Origin: Brevibacillus sp. | Lineage (GTDB): Bacteria; Bacillota; Bacilli; Brevibacillales; Brevibacillaceae | Direction of reading: 5' to 3' | NCBI GenBank assembly: GCA_029240815.1 | Contig: JARDZO010000101.1 | Location: 1 to 17,277 of the forward strand | Length of the DNA: 17,277 bases | Shown here: positions 1 to 7,000 of the stretch, piece after piece | How positions within the stretch are numbered: the stretch's first letter is position 1 | How the letters are laid out: each line of letters starts with the position of its first letter | Notes under the pieces: model-generated | Databases searched by the model: none | What the model saw: only the letters and a program-made list of their open reading frames with translations | Told to the model about the DNA's origin: nothing | Position numbers and translations under genes: made by a program

Positions 1-16
1 AAGAATTTATAAGATT

Positions 17-126
17 CTTATCCAGTATAAGTGCAACATAGCGAGACCTCGAACGATAGTGAGAAGGCGAGACTTGTGCCCTTTGGGTACTAAGGCTCCA
101 CCAAAAGCTTGGCGTAGCCAAGTTTT
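17..126 (+). promoter_or_regulatory. Structured leader with terminator-like hairpin ahead of tctA
   Basis: The stretch before the first gene has no convincing ORF but folds locally. CTTAT (17-21) pairs with ATAAG (27-31). GCGAGAC occurs twice (41-47, 67-73). CTCG and TGAG can pair around 49-63. GTGCCC and GGGTAC pair around a TTT loop (about 76-90). CTTGGC (108-113) pairs perfectly with GCCAAG (117-122) and is followed by TTTT (123-126), like a small intrinsic terminator just before the ribosome binding site of tctA. This could be an attenuating leader or the remnant end of a mobile element carrying a structured RNA. I match it to no riboswitch family I know. The hairpins are seen; the function is inference. 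Confidence 0.4.
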
Positions 127-151
127 CTAAGAGTGAAAGGAGGGGGGAACC

Positions 152-1669
152 TTGGACACCATTCAGCTACTGATGGATGGATTCGGTTCCGCTTTGTCGC
201 TGGAGAATCTGCTCATGGCTGCGGTGGGTGCCTTGATCGGTACCTTTGTCGGAGTGCTGCCTGGTCTCGGCCCAACTTCGGCGATTGCGATTCTGCTTCC
301 ATTGACAGGCGTTCTAGAGCCAACTCAGGGCATCATCATGCTGGCGGGCATTTACTACGGAGCGATGTACGGAGGGTCTACCACAGCCATTCTGCTCAAC
401 ATCCCGGGGGAGCTGTCGTCCGTGCCAACTTGTCTGGATGGCTACCCTCTGGCCAAAAAAGGAAAGGGCGGCCCTGCGCTGGGGATTTCCGCGATTGCCT
501 CTTTTGGAGCAGGCGTACTGGGCGTTATTGGGCTGGTCTTTTTTGCTCCGATTCTGGCAGATCAGGCACTGAAGTTTGGTCCTCCCGAGTATTTTGCTCT
601 CATGCTGCTCGCTCTCACTCTCATGGTCAGCTTGTCTGGAGGTTCTTTAATCAAGTCGTTTTTGATGGGGGCATTTGGCTATGCGTTGGCATTGGTCGGC
701 TTGGGTCCCTCCTCAGGCATGCCCCGATTTGATTACGGCGTCTCCCAGCTGATGGGTGGATTTGACATGATCAGTATCATCATCGGTCTATTTGCTGTGA
801 CAGAGGTGCTAAAGGGGATCGAGGAACGTCGAGCATCTGCTGTAATCTCCAAGACAGGAAGCGTCTACCCAGGAAAGGAAGACTTGAAGAAAAGTGCAGC
901 CCCGATGCTCAGAGGCGGACTGGTTGGCTTTTTTCTCGGATTGCTCCCAGGCTGCTCTGCCGCCATCACCGCCTTTCTCGCCTATGATCTGGAGAAAAAA
1001 GTCTCCCGACACCCCGAAAAATTTGGGGAAGGTACGATGGAAGGTGTCGCGGCTCCCGAAGCAGCTAACAATGCGACGAGCAGCGCAGGCTTTATTCCGT
1101 TGTTCTCACTGGGTATTCCGTCTTCGCCGCCGCTAGCCATTTTACTCGCAGGTTTAATGATTTACGGCCTGACACCTGGCCCCGTGCTATTTGAGCAGCA
1201 CGCTCCATTCGTCTGGACGGTAATCGCATCCATGTTCGTAGGAAATGCGATGCTCTTGATCCTGAACTTGCCGATGGTATGGGTCTGGGTCAAACTCACG
1301 CGGGTCCCCTTTGGCATCATGGCTCCCATTATCCTGATGTTTTGCACGATCGGGGCGTACAGCGTGCGAAACAGCATGTTTGATGTAGGGATCGCTTTTC
1401 TCTTTGGCGGGCTTGGATTTCTGTTCCACAAATACAAATGGCCTGTCGTTCCCCTCGTCCTATGCTTTATTTTAGGTCCGTTGCTGGAGGAATCATTTAT
1501 CCAGACCATGGCCATGGGTGCAGGGGATCTATCCATCGTCTGGAATCGGCCGATTTCGCTGGTTCTACTCATAGCGGCAGCTGCCCTATTGGTCATTTCC
1601 ATCCTGCTGAACAGGCGGACAAATCAGCGGGTGCAGGAAGAACGGTCAAGGGGCACGGATGTCGCGTAG
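152..1669 (+). CDS. tctA: Tripartite tricarboxylate transporter large permease, TctA family
   Basis: This is the large membrane subunit (505 aa, about 12 hydrophobic helices) of a tripartite tricarboxylate transporter, a secondary, ion-driven, binding-protein-dependent importer of citrate-like and other carboxylates. The protein shows the two halves typical of TctA. The first carries GVLPGLGPTSA (about 34-44) and GGSTTAILLNIPG (about 74-86). The second carries GLLPGCSAAI (about 263-272), EGVAAPEAANNA (298-308) and SLGIPSSPPLAILLAG. In the second repeat Cys replaces the more usual small residue after PG. Length matches the family. The start is TTG at 152, supported by AGGAGGGG about 5 bases upstream; there is no in-frame ATG with a comparable site. 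The binding-protein gene follows after 25 bp, so the two are an operon. The small TctB subunit is not seen between or after them and may lie left of the window. Substrate cannot be read from sequence. Confidence 0.95.
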   Translation: MDTIQLLMDGFGSALSLENLLMAAVGALIGTFVGVLPGLGPTSAIAILLPLTGVLEPTQGIIMLAGIYYGAMYGGSTTAILLNIPGELSSVPTCLDGYPLAKKGKGGPALGISAIASFGAGVLGVIGLVFFAPILADQALKFGPPEYFALMLLALTLMVSLSGGSLIKSFLMGAFGYALALVGLGPSSGMPRFDYGVSQLMGGFDMISIIIGLFAVTEVLKGIEERRASAVISKTGSVYPGKEDLKKSAAPMLRGGLVGFFLGLLPGCSAAITAFLAYDLEKKVSRHPEKFGEGTMEGVAAPEAANNATSSAGFIPLFSLGIPSSPPLAILLAGLMIYGLTPGPVLFEQHAPFVWTVIASMFVGNAMLLILNLPMVWVWVKLTRVPFGIMAPIILMFCTIGAYSVRNSMFDVGIAFLFGGLGFLFHKYKWPVVPLVLCFILGPLLEESFIQTMAMGAGDLSIVWNRPISLVLLIAAAALLVISILLNRRTNQRVQEERSRGTDVA

Positions 1670-1694
1670 CTAGTATGTACAGGAGGAATAAAGA

Positions 1695-2753
1695 TTGAGA
1701 GTTTATAAGCAATGGGCAACTGTCGTGATGTCTTTTTTACTGGCTGTTTCCGTCAGTGCTTGCGGAGCCAAAGATTCGCCACAAACGGAGCAGAGTGCTC
1801 CCAAACCGGCACAGGCTTCGCCAAGCGAAACGCCAGCTCCCACCCCTGACTATCCGACCAAACAAATCGAGTATATCGTGCCCTATTCTGCAGGAGGCGG
1901 AGTGGATCTCGTTGCACGGGCTACCGCTGACTATTTGAGCAAGGAATGGGGCCAGCCAATTGTCGTGGTCAACAAAGCGGGTGGCGGTGGTGCAGTTGGC
2001 GCGGAGTACGCCTTGAAGCAAGCCAAACCGGACGGGTATACAGCACTGGCCGTAAACGTATCGAATACGACGATGCTCACAGCGGGCATGCTGAATTCCC
2101 CCGTGAAAAATGAGGATCAGATCTACACGACGCGAATTGGAAAAGGAACGCTGGCTTTTGCCGTCAAGGCTGACGCTCCGTGGAAAGATTTCGCCGAGTT
2201 TTCCCAGTGGGTAAAGGCGAATCCTGAGCAATTGACCTGGACGTCGGTCGGCCCGGCAGGATTTTCTGCCTTTGGTGTAGCGGAATGGCTCGATACCATA
2301 GGTGCCGATTTCTCCAAGACCCGAATGATCGTGACGAAAGGCGCTTCCGATTCCGTGCCAAAAGTGGCAGGGGGCCATGCCGTTCTCGCTGTTCATACCG
2401 TTGGTGAGATCATGCCGATGCTGCAAGCGGGCAAAGTGAAGATTCTCGCCGTATCTGGCAAGGAGCGCAGCCCGTTTCTCCCCGATGTACCGACAGCTGA
2501 AGAGCTGGGCATCAAAGGACTGAGCGTGTTCTGGTGGACGGGAGTTTCCTTTGCCAAAGGTACGCCAGACTACGTGGTTACAAAATGGCAGGACGCGATC
2601 GCCAAAATGGAGAAAGATCCAGTGTTTGCCAAAAAGTTGACTGATATCCAGATCGAGTCGTCTTACGCGAATCGGGAAGATTTTAACCAAGACGTCATTC
2701 GTGAGACGGAATACTACACAGAATTGGCAACGAAAAAGAATATGCGGAAATAA
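1695..2753 (+). CDS. tctC: Tripartite tricarboxylate transporter substrate-binding lipoprotein, TctC/Bug family
   Basis: This 352-aa extracytoplasmic receptor delivers carboxylate substrate to the TctA permease encoded just upstream. Residues 1-23 are a lipoprotein signal with lipobox SVSAC (Cys23), followed by a Pro/Ser/Thr/Gln-rich linker (about 28-52), so the protein should be tethered to the outer membrane face. The mature part begins with the Bug signature: YPTKQIEYIVPYSAGGGVD (53-71), then NKAGGGGAVGAEY (93-105) and KPDGYT (111-116). The backbone-rich GGG loop and Asp71 lie where Bug proteins bind a ligand carboxylate. The start is TTG at 1695 with AGGAGG at 1681-1686. The gap to tctA is 25 bp, and an intrinsic terminator follows immediately, so tctA-tctC end one transcription unit. 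Family assignment is sure; the ligand is unknown. Confidence 0.95.
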   Translation: MRVYKQWATVVMSFLLAVSVSACGAKDSPQTEQSAPKPAQASPSETPAPTPDYPTKQIEYIVPYSAGGGVDLVARATADYLSKEWGQPIVVVNKAGGGGAVGAEYALKQAKPDGYTALAVNVSNTTMLTAGMLNSPVKNEDQIYTTRIGKGTLAFAVKADAPWKDFAEFSQWVKANPEQLTWTSVGPAGFSAFGVAEWLDTIGADFSKTRMIVTKGASDSVPKVAGGHAVLAVHTVGEIMPMLQAGKVKILAVSGKERSPFLPDVPTAEELGIKGLSVFWWTGVSFAKGTPDYVVTKWQDAIAKMEKDPVFAKKLTDIQIESSYANREDFNQDVIRETEYYTELATKKNMRK

Positions 2754-2762
2754 GGGGAACAG

Positions 2763-2810
2763 CCACAGGGCTACCGTTTGAAAGAATGGCAGCTTTGTGG
2801 TTTTTTTCTT
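2763..2810 (+). terminator. Intrinsic terminator of the tctA-tctC operon
   Basis: CCACAGGGCT (2763-2772) pairs with AGCTTTGTGG (2791-2800) with two G-T wobbles, and the stem is followed directly by TTTTTTTCTT. It starts 10 bases after the tctC stop codon. Confidence 0.85.
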
Positions 2811-2870
2811 TATGACTCGTTTTACGATGCCCTCAGGTAAAGAGGATTTTTCAAAATTCACATAGGAGGT

Positions 2871-2900
2871 GTGTGAATCGTCACACTTTTCTGTTATGAT
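2871..2900 (+). promoter_or_regulatory. Promoter with palindromic operator ahead of the regulator gene
   Basis: GTGTGA (2871-2876) and TCACAC (2881-2886) form a perfect 6-4-6 inverted repeat. It lies just upstream of an extended -10 element, TG at 2892-2893 plus TATGAT at 2895-2900. There is no good -35 box at 17 bp (TGTGAA lies there), so the palindrome occupies the -35 zone. This fits a site where an activator or autorepressor binds. The start codon is about 60 bases further on. Palindrome and -10 are seen; the regulatory role is inference. Confidence 0.5.
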
Positions 2901-2963
2901 TCAAAAAAGCATGCATTACGCTCCAATAAAACGTCCAATGCTTAATGGAAGGTGAAGACGGCC

Positions 2964-4274
2964 ATGTTGATACGAGTAGCCGTAATTACTCCTGAGGATT
3001 TTGCCCCGCGTATTACGGCGTACGCGGAACATTTTGACCCTATTAAGTTTTCGACATACATCTATCATAACCCGATAGAATGCGATGCCTTGGTAGAGCA
3101 AATTCAAGGTGGGTGCGACGTACTGCTGTTTGCCGGTCCGTTGCCCTATTTCTTTGCCAACAAACGATTTGCGGAAAAGCGCTTGCCATCAGTGTATATT
3201 CCTTCCGATGAGTACACGCTAACACTCAATCTGGGGCATATCCTGCTAAACCGAAGTGAGGGTCTGCAAGCCTTGTCCGTAGATACCCCAAAAAAATCCT
3301 ATCTGGAACAGGCAGTGGCGGAGTGGGAGCTCAACAGTTCGCAGTGGTGCGTGACCGATTACAGTCAGATCATCGATGGAGAAGGAACGGCGTTTGATCC
3401 AGAGGAAATCATCCATTTTCATCGGGAAAACTATCGGAGCGGCCGGTGCAATTTAATTTTGACCAGTGTAGATTATGTTTATGAACAATTGAAAATGCTG
3501 GAAATCCCTTGTGTCAATATGATCGTGCCCGAAAAGAGCATTCGCGAGACGGTCGCCAGGGCAGCCCATATCGGTCAACTGATGATTAGTGAAAATGCAC
3601 AAATTGCCGTAGGTTTGGCCGTAATCGACCAGCTCCATGAGGATGAGGGAGGGACAAAGCCAGATGCGGGAATCATGCTGCAACAGATGCTGCTCGAATT
3701 GGGCAAGGAGACGGATGCATCGATCCAACAGCTCGGGCTGGACCAGTTCATTTTGTATGGGACGAGAGGGAGCATTGAACAGATGACCCATCGTTTTACG
3801 CGGATGCCTATGATGGGGAACATGGAGCATTTATTTGGCGTGACCATTAGAATGGGATTCGGTTTTGGCCTGACAGCCAAGGAGGCGGAGGCCCATGCGC
3901 GCATTGGTTTGTTCCACGCGCGTAAGCAATCGGACAGCAGTGCTTTTCTGGTTACGCATGAGAAGGAAGTAATTGGACCGCTCGGAACAGACAATAAAGC
4001 GTTTCACTTGAAAAGTGAAGATCGGGAGCTTTTGCAAGTAGCGGAGCTTACGGGGTTGAGTATCGCTACCGTCAGCAAACTGTCTGGCTTTATCAAACTG
4101 CGACGGGAGAATCGTTTTACGGCAACCGACCTTTCCGAATATTTACAGCTGAGCAGGAGAAGTGCAGAGCGTATCTTGAAAAAAATGATGGTCCATCGGT
4201 TTGTTCAATCGGTTGGCGAAGAGCAGCCGTACAAGCAAGGACGACCGAGAGCTGTCTATCGAATCAATTTTTAG
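2964..4274 (+). CDS. Three-part transcriptional regulator: sensor, GGDEF/GCH III-like and winged HTH
   Basis: The 436-aa protein has no signal peptide or membrane segment. Residues 1-205 resemble a two-lobed ligand-sensing fold of the PrpR-N type: CDVLLFAGPLPYFF (51-64), LPSVYIPSDEYT (74-85), and a second lobe with CNLILTSVDYVYEQL (162-176) and IPCVNMIVP (181-189). Residues about 215-322 carry a palm-like domain with LYGTRGSIEQMT (264-275) and GFGFGLTAKEAEAHAR (298-313), as in GTP cyclohydrolase III and GGDEF-like domains. Residues about 350-436 hold two helix-turn-helix stretches (358-378 and 387-410) and a basic wing (PYKQGRPRA). The start is taken at ATG 2964, with GGAAGGTGA 8 bases upstream; an in-frame GTG at 2952 has no usable site. 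Lying between two transporter units, it probably controls one or both. No named family is recognised, and whether the palm domain is catalytic is unknown. Confidence 0.75.
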   Translation: MLIRVAVITPEDFAPRITAYAEHFDPIKFSTYIYHNPIECDALVEQIQGGCDVLLFAGPLPYFFANKRFAEKRLPSVYIPSDEYTLTLNLGHILLNRSEGLQALSVDTPKKSYLEQAVAEWELNSSQWCVTDYSQIIDGEGTAFDPEEIIHFHRENYRSGRCNLILTSVDYVYEQLKMLEIPCVNMIVPEKSIRETVARAAHIGQLMISENAQIAVGLAVIDQLHEDEGGTKPDAGIMLQQMLLELGKETDASIQQLGLDQFILYGTRGSIEQMTHRFTRMPMMGNMEHLFGVTIRMGFGFGLTAKEAEAHARIGLFHARKQSDSSAFLVTHEKEVIGPLGTDNKAFHLKSEDRELLQVAELTGLSIATVSKLSGFIKLRRENRFTATDLSEYLQLSRRSAERILKKMMVHRFVQSVGEEQPYKQGRPRAVYRINF

Positions 4275-4282
4275 AAAATTCC

Positions 4283-4351
4283 TTGACGCTTGTATGAATA
4301 TTCCTTTATATTAATTTTTATAAATTAACGACAAGATAGCGACGTTTGTCG
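4283..4351 (+). promoter_or_regulatory. Sigma-A promoter and inverted-repeat operator candidates for the carrier gene
   Basis: TTGACG (4283-4288) and TATATT (4307-4312), 18 bp apart, form a good housekeeping promoter 9 bp after the regulator's stop codon. Downstream, CGACAA (4329-4334) is the exact inverse of TTGTCG (4346-4351), and another GACAA follows at about 4361-4365, giving three half sites between the promoter and the start codon. A roadblock-type repressor site is plausible. The motif differs from the GTGTGA palindrome ahead of the regulator gene. Confidence 0.5.
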
Positions 4352-4378
4352 ATAATCTTTGACAAGGGAGGGTCTGAT

Positions 4379-5758
4379 ATGGCTTCAAGAGTGCCTCACG
4401 TATTTGTTATTTTGTTTTCTGTCATTTTACTCGCGGCTATTGCTACTTACGTGGTTACTCCTGGTGAATATGATCGTGCTGAGGATGCCAATGGGCGCAT
4501 GATCGCTGTGGATGGCAGCTACCATTCGGTTGAAGCGGAAAGAGCTGGGTTTATGGACGTGTTTCAATCCATTTACACAGGGATGAACGAAGCGGCTGAT
4601 ATCATTTTTTATATTTTTATTGTGGGTGGTTCTTTCGGAATTTTACGCTCGACGAATGTCATAGAAGGTGCGGTGGGAAGCATCTCCCAGCGGATGGCGG
4701 GTCGAGAAAAACTGATCATTCCGGTCCTGATGGTCTTCTTTGCATTAGGTGGGGCCATGCTCGGTTTGGCAGAAGAGACGATTCCTTATATCACAATTCT
4801 CGTCCCTCTGATGCTGAGGCTAGGCTTTGACTCGATGACTGGTGCTGCGATTGTTTTGCTCGGGACATCAGCTGGTTTTGCATCTGCCTTTATGAACCCG
4901 TTTACGGTAGGTGTCGCACAAGGGATTGCGCAGATTCCGGTATTCTCTGGTCTGGGACTGCGTCTGGTCATGTGGGTCGTATTTGTCGGAGTCAGTATCT
5001 GGTTTGTTATGCGCTACGCAGATAAAGTGAAAAAGGACCCGAAGAGTAGTATTACCTACGATTCGGATCTGACGGTGAAAGAAAAGCAACCGCAGTTGGA
5101 GCAGTTTACCGGTTTGACGGGAAGACAAAAGCTGGTTTTGACGATCTTGCTGGCTACTCTGGTAGTTCTGGCGATTGGCGTATCAAAATTAGGCTGGTAT
5201 TTAACTGAAATCGCTGGACTGTTCTTGCTGATGGGTATTCTGATGGGAATCGTTTCAAAGCTCTCGCTAAACAATATCGCGGAAGCGTTTATCGAGGGTT
5301 GCCGGACGTTGGTGATGGGGGCATTGGTCGTTGGTGTCGCTCGTGGTATTCTGGTGATTTTACAAGATGGCAAGATCATGGATACGATCTTGTACGGGCT
5401 GGCACATGCAGTCGGATCTCTACCATCCGGCCTGACCGCGATCGGGATGTACATCGTGCAATGTCTGATTAGTTACATCATTCCGTCTGGTAGTGGACAA
5501 GCGGCGGTTACGATGCCGATCATGGCGCCACTGGGAGACTTAGTCGGTGTGACTCGCCAAACAGCCGTACTCGCATTTCAGCTGGGGGACGGAATCTCCA
5601 ACATTTTCACTCCGACCTCCGGTTACTTCATGGCGGGTCTCGCGCTGGCGGGAGTCTCGTGGGTGAAATGGGCCAAGTGGATCTTGCCATTGATCATCGG
5701 TCACTATTTGCTGGGCGCTCTCTTTGTTACGATTGCCCATTTGATTGGCTATCAATAA
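4379..5758 (+). CDS. YfcC/DcuC-family carboxylate or amino-acid carrier
   Basis: This 459-aa polytopic membrane protein belongs to the YfcC branch of the DcuC/IT superfamily, secondary carriers for C4-dicarboxylates, short-chain acids or basic amino acids. It has about 11-12 hydrophobic helices. The family signatures are visible: MLGLAEETIPYI and GTSAGFASAFMNPFTVGVAQ in the first half, and YIIPSGSGQAAVTMPIMAPL and QLGDGISNIFTPTSGYFMAG in the second. A hydrophilic loop near residues 210-245 separates the halves. ATG at 4379 is chosen because AAGGGAGGG lies 6 bases upstream; an upstream in-frame TTG (4346) has no site and overlaps a possible operator. It has its own promoter and is followed 34 bp later by the enolase-superfamily gene, so the two likely form an operon importing and processing one substrate. 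Specificity is unknown. Confidence 0.9.
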   Translation: MASRVPHVFVILFSVILLAAIATYVVTPGEYDRAEDANGRMIAVDGSYHSVEAERAGFMDVFQSIYTGMNEAADIIFYIFIVGGSFGILRSTNVIEGAVGSISQRMAGREKLIIPVLMVFFALGGAMLGLAEETIPYITILVPLMLRLGFDSMTGAAIVLLGTSAGFASAFMNPFTVGVAQGIAQIPVFSGLGLRLVMWVVFVGVSIWFVMRYADKVKKDPKSSITYDSDLTVKEKQPQLEQFTGLTGRQKLVLTILLATLVVLAIGVSKLGWYLTEIAGLFLLMGILMGIVSKLSLNNIAEAFIEGCRTLVMGALVVGVARGILVILQDGKIMDTILYGLAHAVGSLPSGLTAIGMYIVQCLISYIIPSGSGQAAVTMPIMAPLGDLVGVTRQTAVLAFQLGDGISNIFTPTSGYFMAGLALAGVSWVKWAKWILPLIIGHYLLGALFVTIAHLIGYQ

Positions 5759-5792
5759 TCTCCTATAAGTAAAAAGGAAGGGCGGATCTGCC

Positions 5793-6908
5793 GTGAAAAT
5801 CACATCGATTACCGTTTCTGGTATCAAGCTTCCTCTGATTCGACCGTTTATCATCGCGTATGACACGTACTACGATATGCCGACTCTCCTGGTCAAGGTG
5901 GAGACAGATGCAGGCATCACAGGGTTTGGCGAGGCTACGCCGGATCAACATGTCACCGGAGAGACGTGGGAGGGCACGTACAGCATGCTCGTGCATCATT
6001 TGGCTCCGCTCGTGATCGGGGAGGATCCTTTTGCGATCGAACGTATCCACGAACGCATGGCGGAGACGGTCTACGGTTCTCCGTCTGCCAAAGCCGCGAT
6101 TGATCTGGCATGCTATGACATTATGGGTAAAGCAACAGGGCAGCCAGTCTACAACCTTTTGGGTGGACGCTACCATGAAATCATGCCTGTGCCGTATGTC
6201 GTCAGCATCTTGGAGCCCGACGTAATGGCCGGGGAAGCTGCTCAGGCTCTCCAAGATGGGTACAGCACCATCAAAATCAAGGTGGGGACGAATGCAGCAC
6301 TGGATGTAGAGCGAATCCGTGCCGTACGAAAAGCGATCGGGGATGGAGTCCAGCTGCGGGTGGATGCGAATCAGGGGTGGAAGAACAGAGCGCTTAGCAT
6401 GTGGGTGCTGGAGCAGGTGAAAGATTGCAAAATCGACTGGATCGAACAGCCGGTTGTTGCGGATGATATCACCGCTCTGGCTGAAATTCGCAGGCAGATT
6501 CACATTCCTGTCATGATTGACGAAGGTGTTCATGGTGACCGCGAGATGCGGGAGACCATCGTCAAGCAGGCAGCAGACAAGCTGAATATCAAGCTGATGA
6601 AAGCCGGAGGAATTTACCCGGCGTTGAAGCTGGTCGCCCAAGCCGAGATGGCAGGAATGGAATGTCAGGTCGGCTCGATGGTCGAATCAGCGGTGGCAAC
6701 TGCAGCTGGAGCACATTTGTCAGCAGCCAAGAAAACGATCATCTCCAACGAGCTGGTCGGGCCGTTGATGTTCGCACGCGATGTGGCAGTGTTTCCGTAC
6801 GAGAACAAAACGATCAAACTGACCGATCGACCTGGGCTTGGACTCGATGTAAATGAGCAGACGATAGCGGAGCTGACTCAGATGTCGAACGTCATTAAAG
6901 AGAAATAA
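5793..6908 (+). CDS. Enolase-superfamily enzyme, MLE/dipeptide-epimerase subgroup
   Basis: This 371-aa cytoplasmic enzyme abstracts a proton alpha to a carboxylate with Mg2+ help; plausible reactions are racemisation, epimerisation or cycloisomerisation. It has the capping N-terminal domain (about 1-120) and the barrel. The active site is complete: KIK in TIKIKVG (K161, K163), metal ligands D191 (RVDANQGW), E218 (DWIEQP) and D243 (MIDEG), and the opposite-face base K268 in NIKLMKAGG. This spacing matches the L-Ala-D/L-Glu epimerase of Bacillus subtilis. However, the DxD that holds the dipeptide's amino group in that enzyme is here NELVGPLM (319-326), closer to muconate-cycloisomerase-like sequences, so calling it a dipeptide epimerase would be unsafe. 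The start is GTG 5793, after AAGGAAGGG about 10 bases upstream. Co-transcription with the carrier suggests the enzyme acts on the imported compound. Confidence 0.85.
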   Translation: MKITSITVSGIKLPLIRPFIIAYDTYYDMPTLLVKVETDAGITGFGEATPDQHVTGETWEGTYSMLVHHLAPLVIGEDPFAIERIHERMAETVYGSPSAKAAIDLACYDIMGKATGQPVYNLLGGRYHEIMPVPYVVSILEPDVMAGEAAQALQDGYSTIKIKVGTNAALDVERIRAVRKAIGDGVQLRVDANQGWKNRALSMWVLEQVKDCKIDWIEQPVVADDITALAEIRRQIHIPVMIDEGVHGDREMRETIVKQAADKLNIKLMKAGGIYPALKLVAQAEMAGMECQVGSMVESAVATAAGAHLSAAKKTIISNELVGPLMFARDVAVFPYENKTIKLTDRPGLGLDVNEQTIAELTQMSNVIKEK

Positions 6909-6930
6909 TAATATATGACTCAGGAAAAAG

Positions 6931-6964
6931 AGCAAGGTGGTACGATACCCCTCGCTTTTTTTTT
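6931..6964 (+). terminator. Intrinsic terminator after the enolase-superfamily gene
   Basis: An imperfect hairpin has GGTA (6939-6942) paired with TACC (6946-6949) around CGA and an outer AGC/GCT pairing. It ends in nine T residues, about 22 bases after the stop codon. The 5' arm contains AGGTGGTAC, reminiscent of the T-box signature, but the CCGCG part is missing and no T-box stem I is seen upstream. Confidence 0.75.
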
Positions 6965-7000
6965 GACAAATATATAAGTTTTTTGGTGGGACAAACATGA

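Noticed and set aside
133..732. Open frame of 199 codons overlapping tctA in another frame
   Set aside because: Composition is typical of a shadow frame; the tctA frame carries all the family motifs and the better ribosome binding site.
1737..2861. Long minus-strand open frame (374 codons) opposite tctC
   Set aside because: The translation has no domain pattern and is rich in His, Arg and Cys as expected from antisense of a GC-rich gene. The + strand protein is a clear TctC.
2864..2900. AGGAGG followed by a nine-codon GTG-started mini-ORF before the regulator gene
   Set aside because: The gap between site and GTG is only 3 bases, and the stretch is better explained as palindrome plus -10. 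There is no evidence of a leader peptide.
2952..2964. GTG 2952 as start of the regulator gene
   Set aside because: The only Shine-Dalgarno-like sequence (GGAAGGTGA) overlaps this codon and is correctly spaced for ATG 2964.
5763..6641. Minus-strand open frame (292 codons) opposite the enolase-superfamily gene
   Set aside because: Shadow of a well-supported + strand gene with an intact active site; no ribosome binding site or recognisable motif.
6931..6964. A functional T-box riboswitch
   Set aside because: The CCGCG part is missing, there is no stem I or specifier loop upstream, and no amino-acid or synthetase gene follows. Kept only as a low-interest note.
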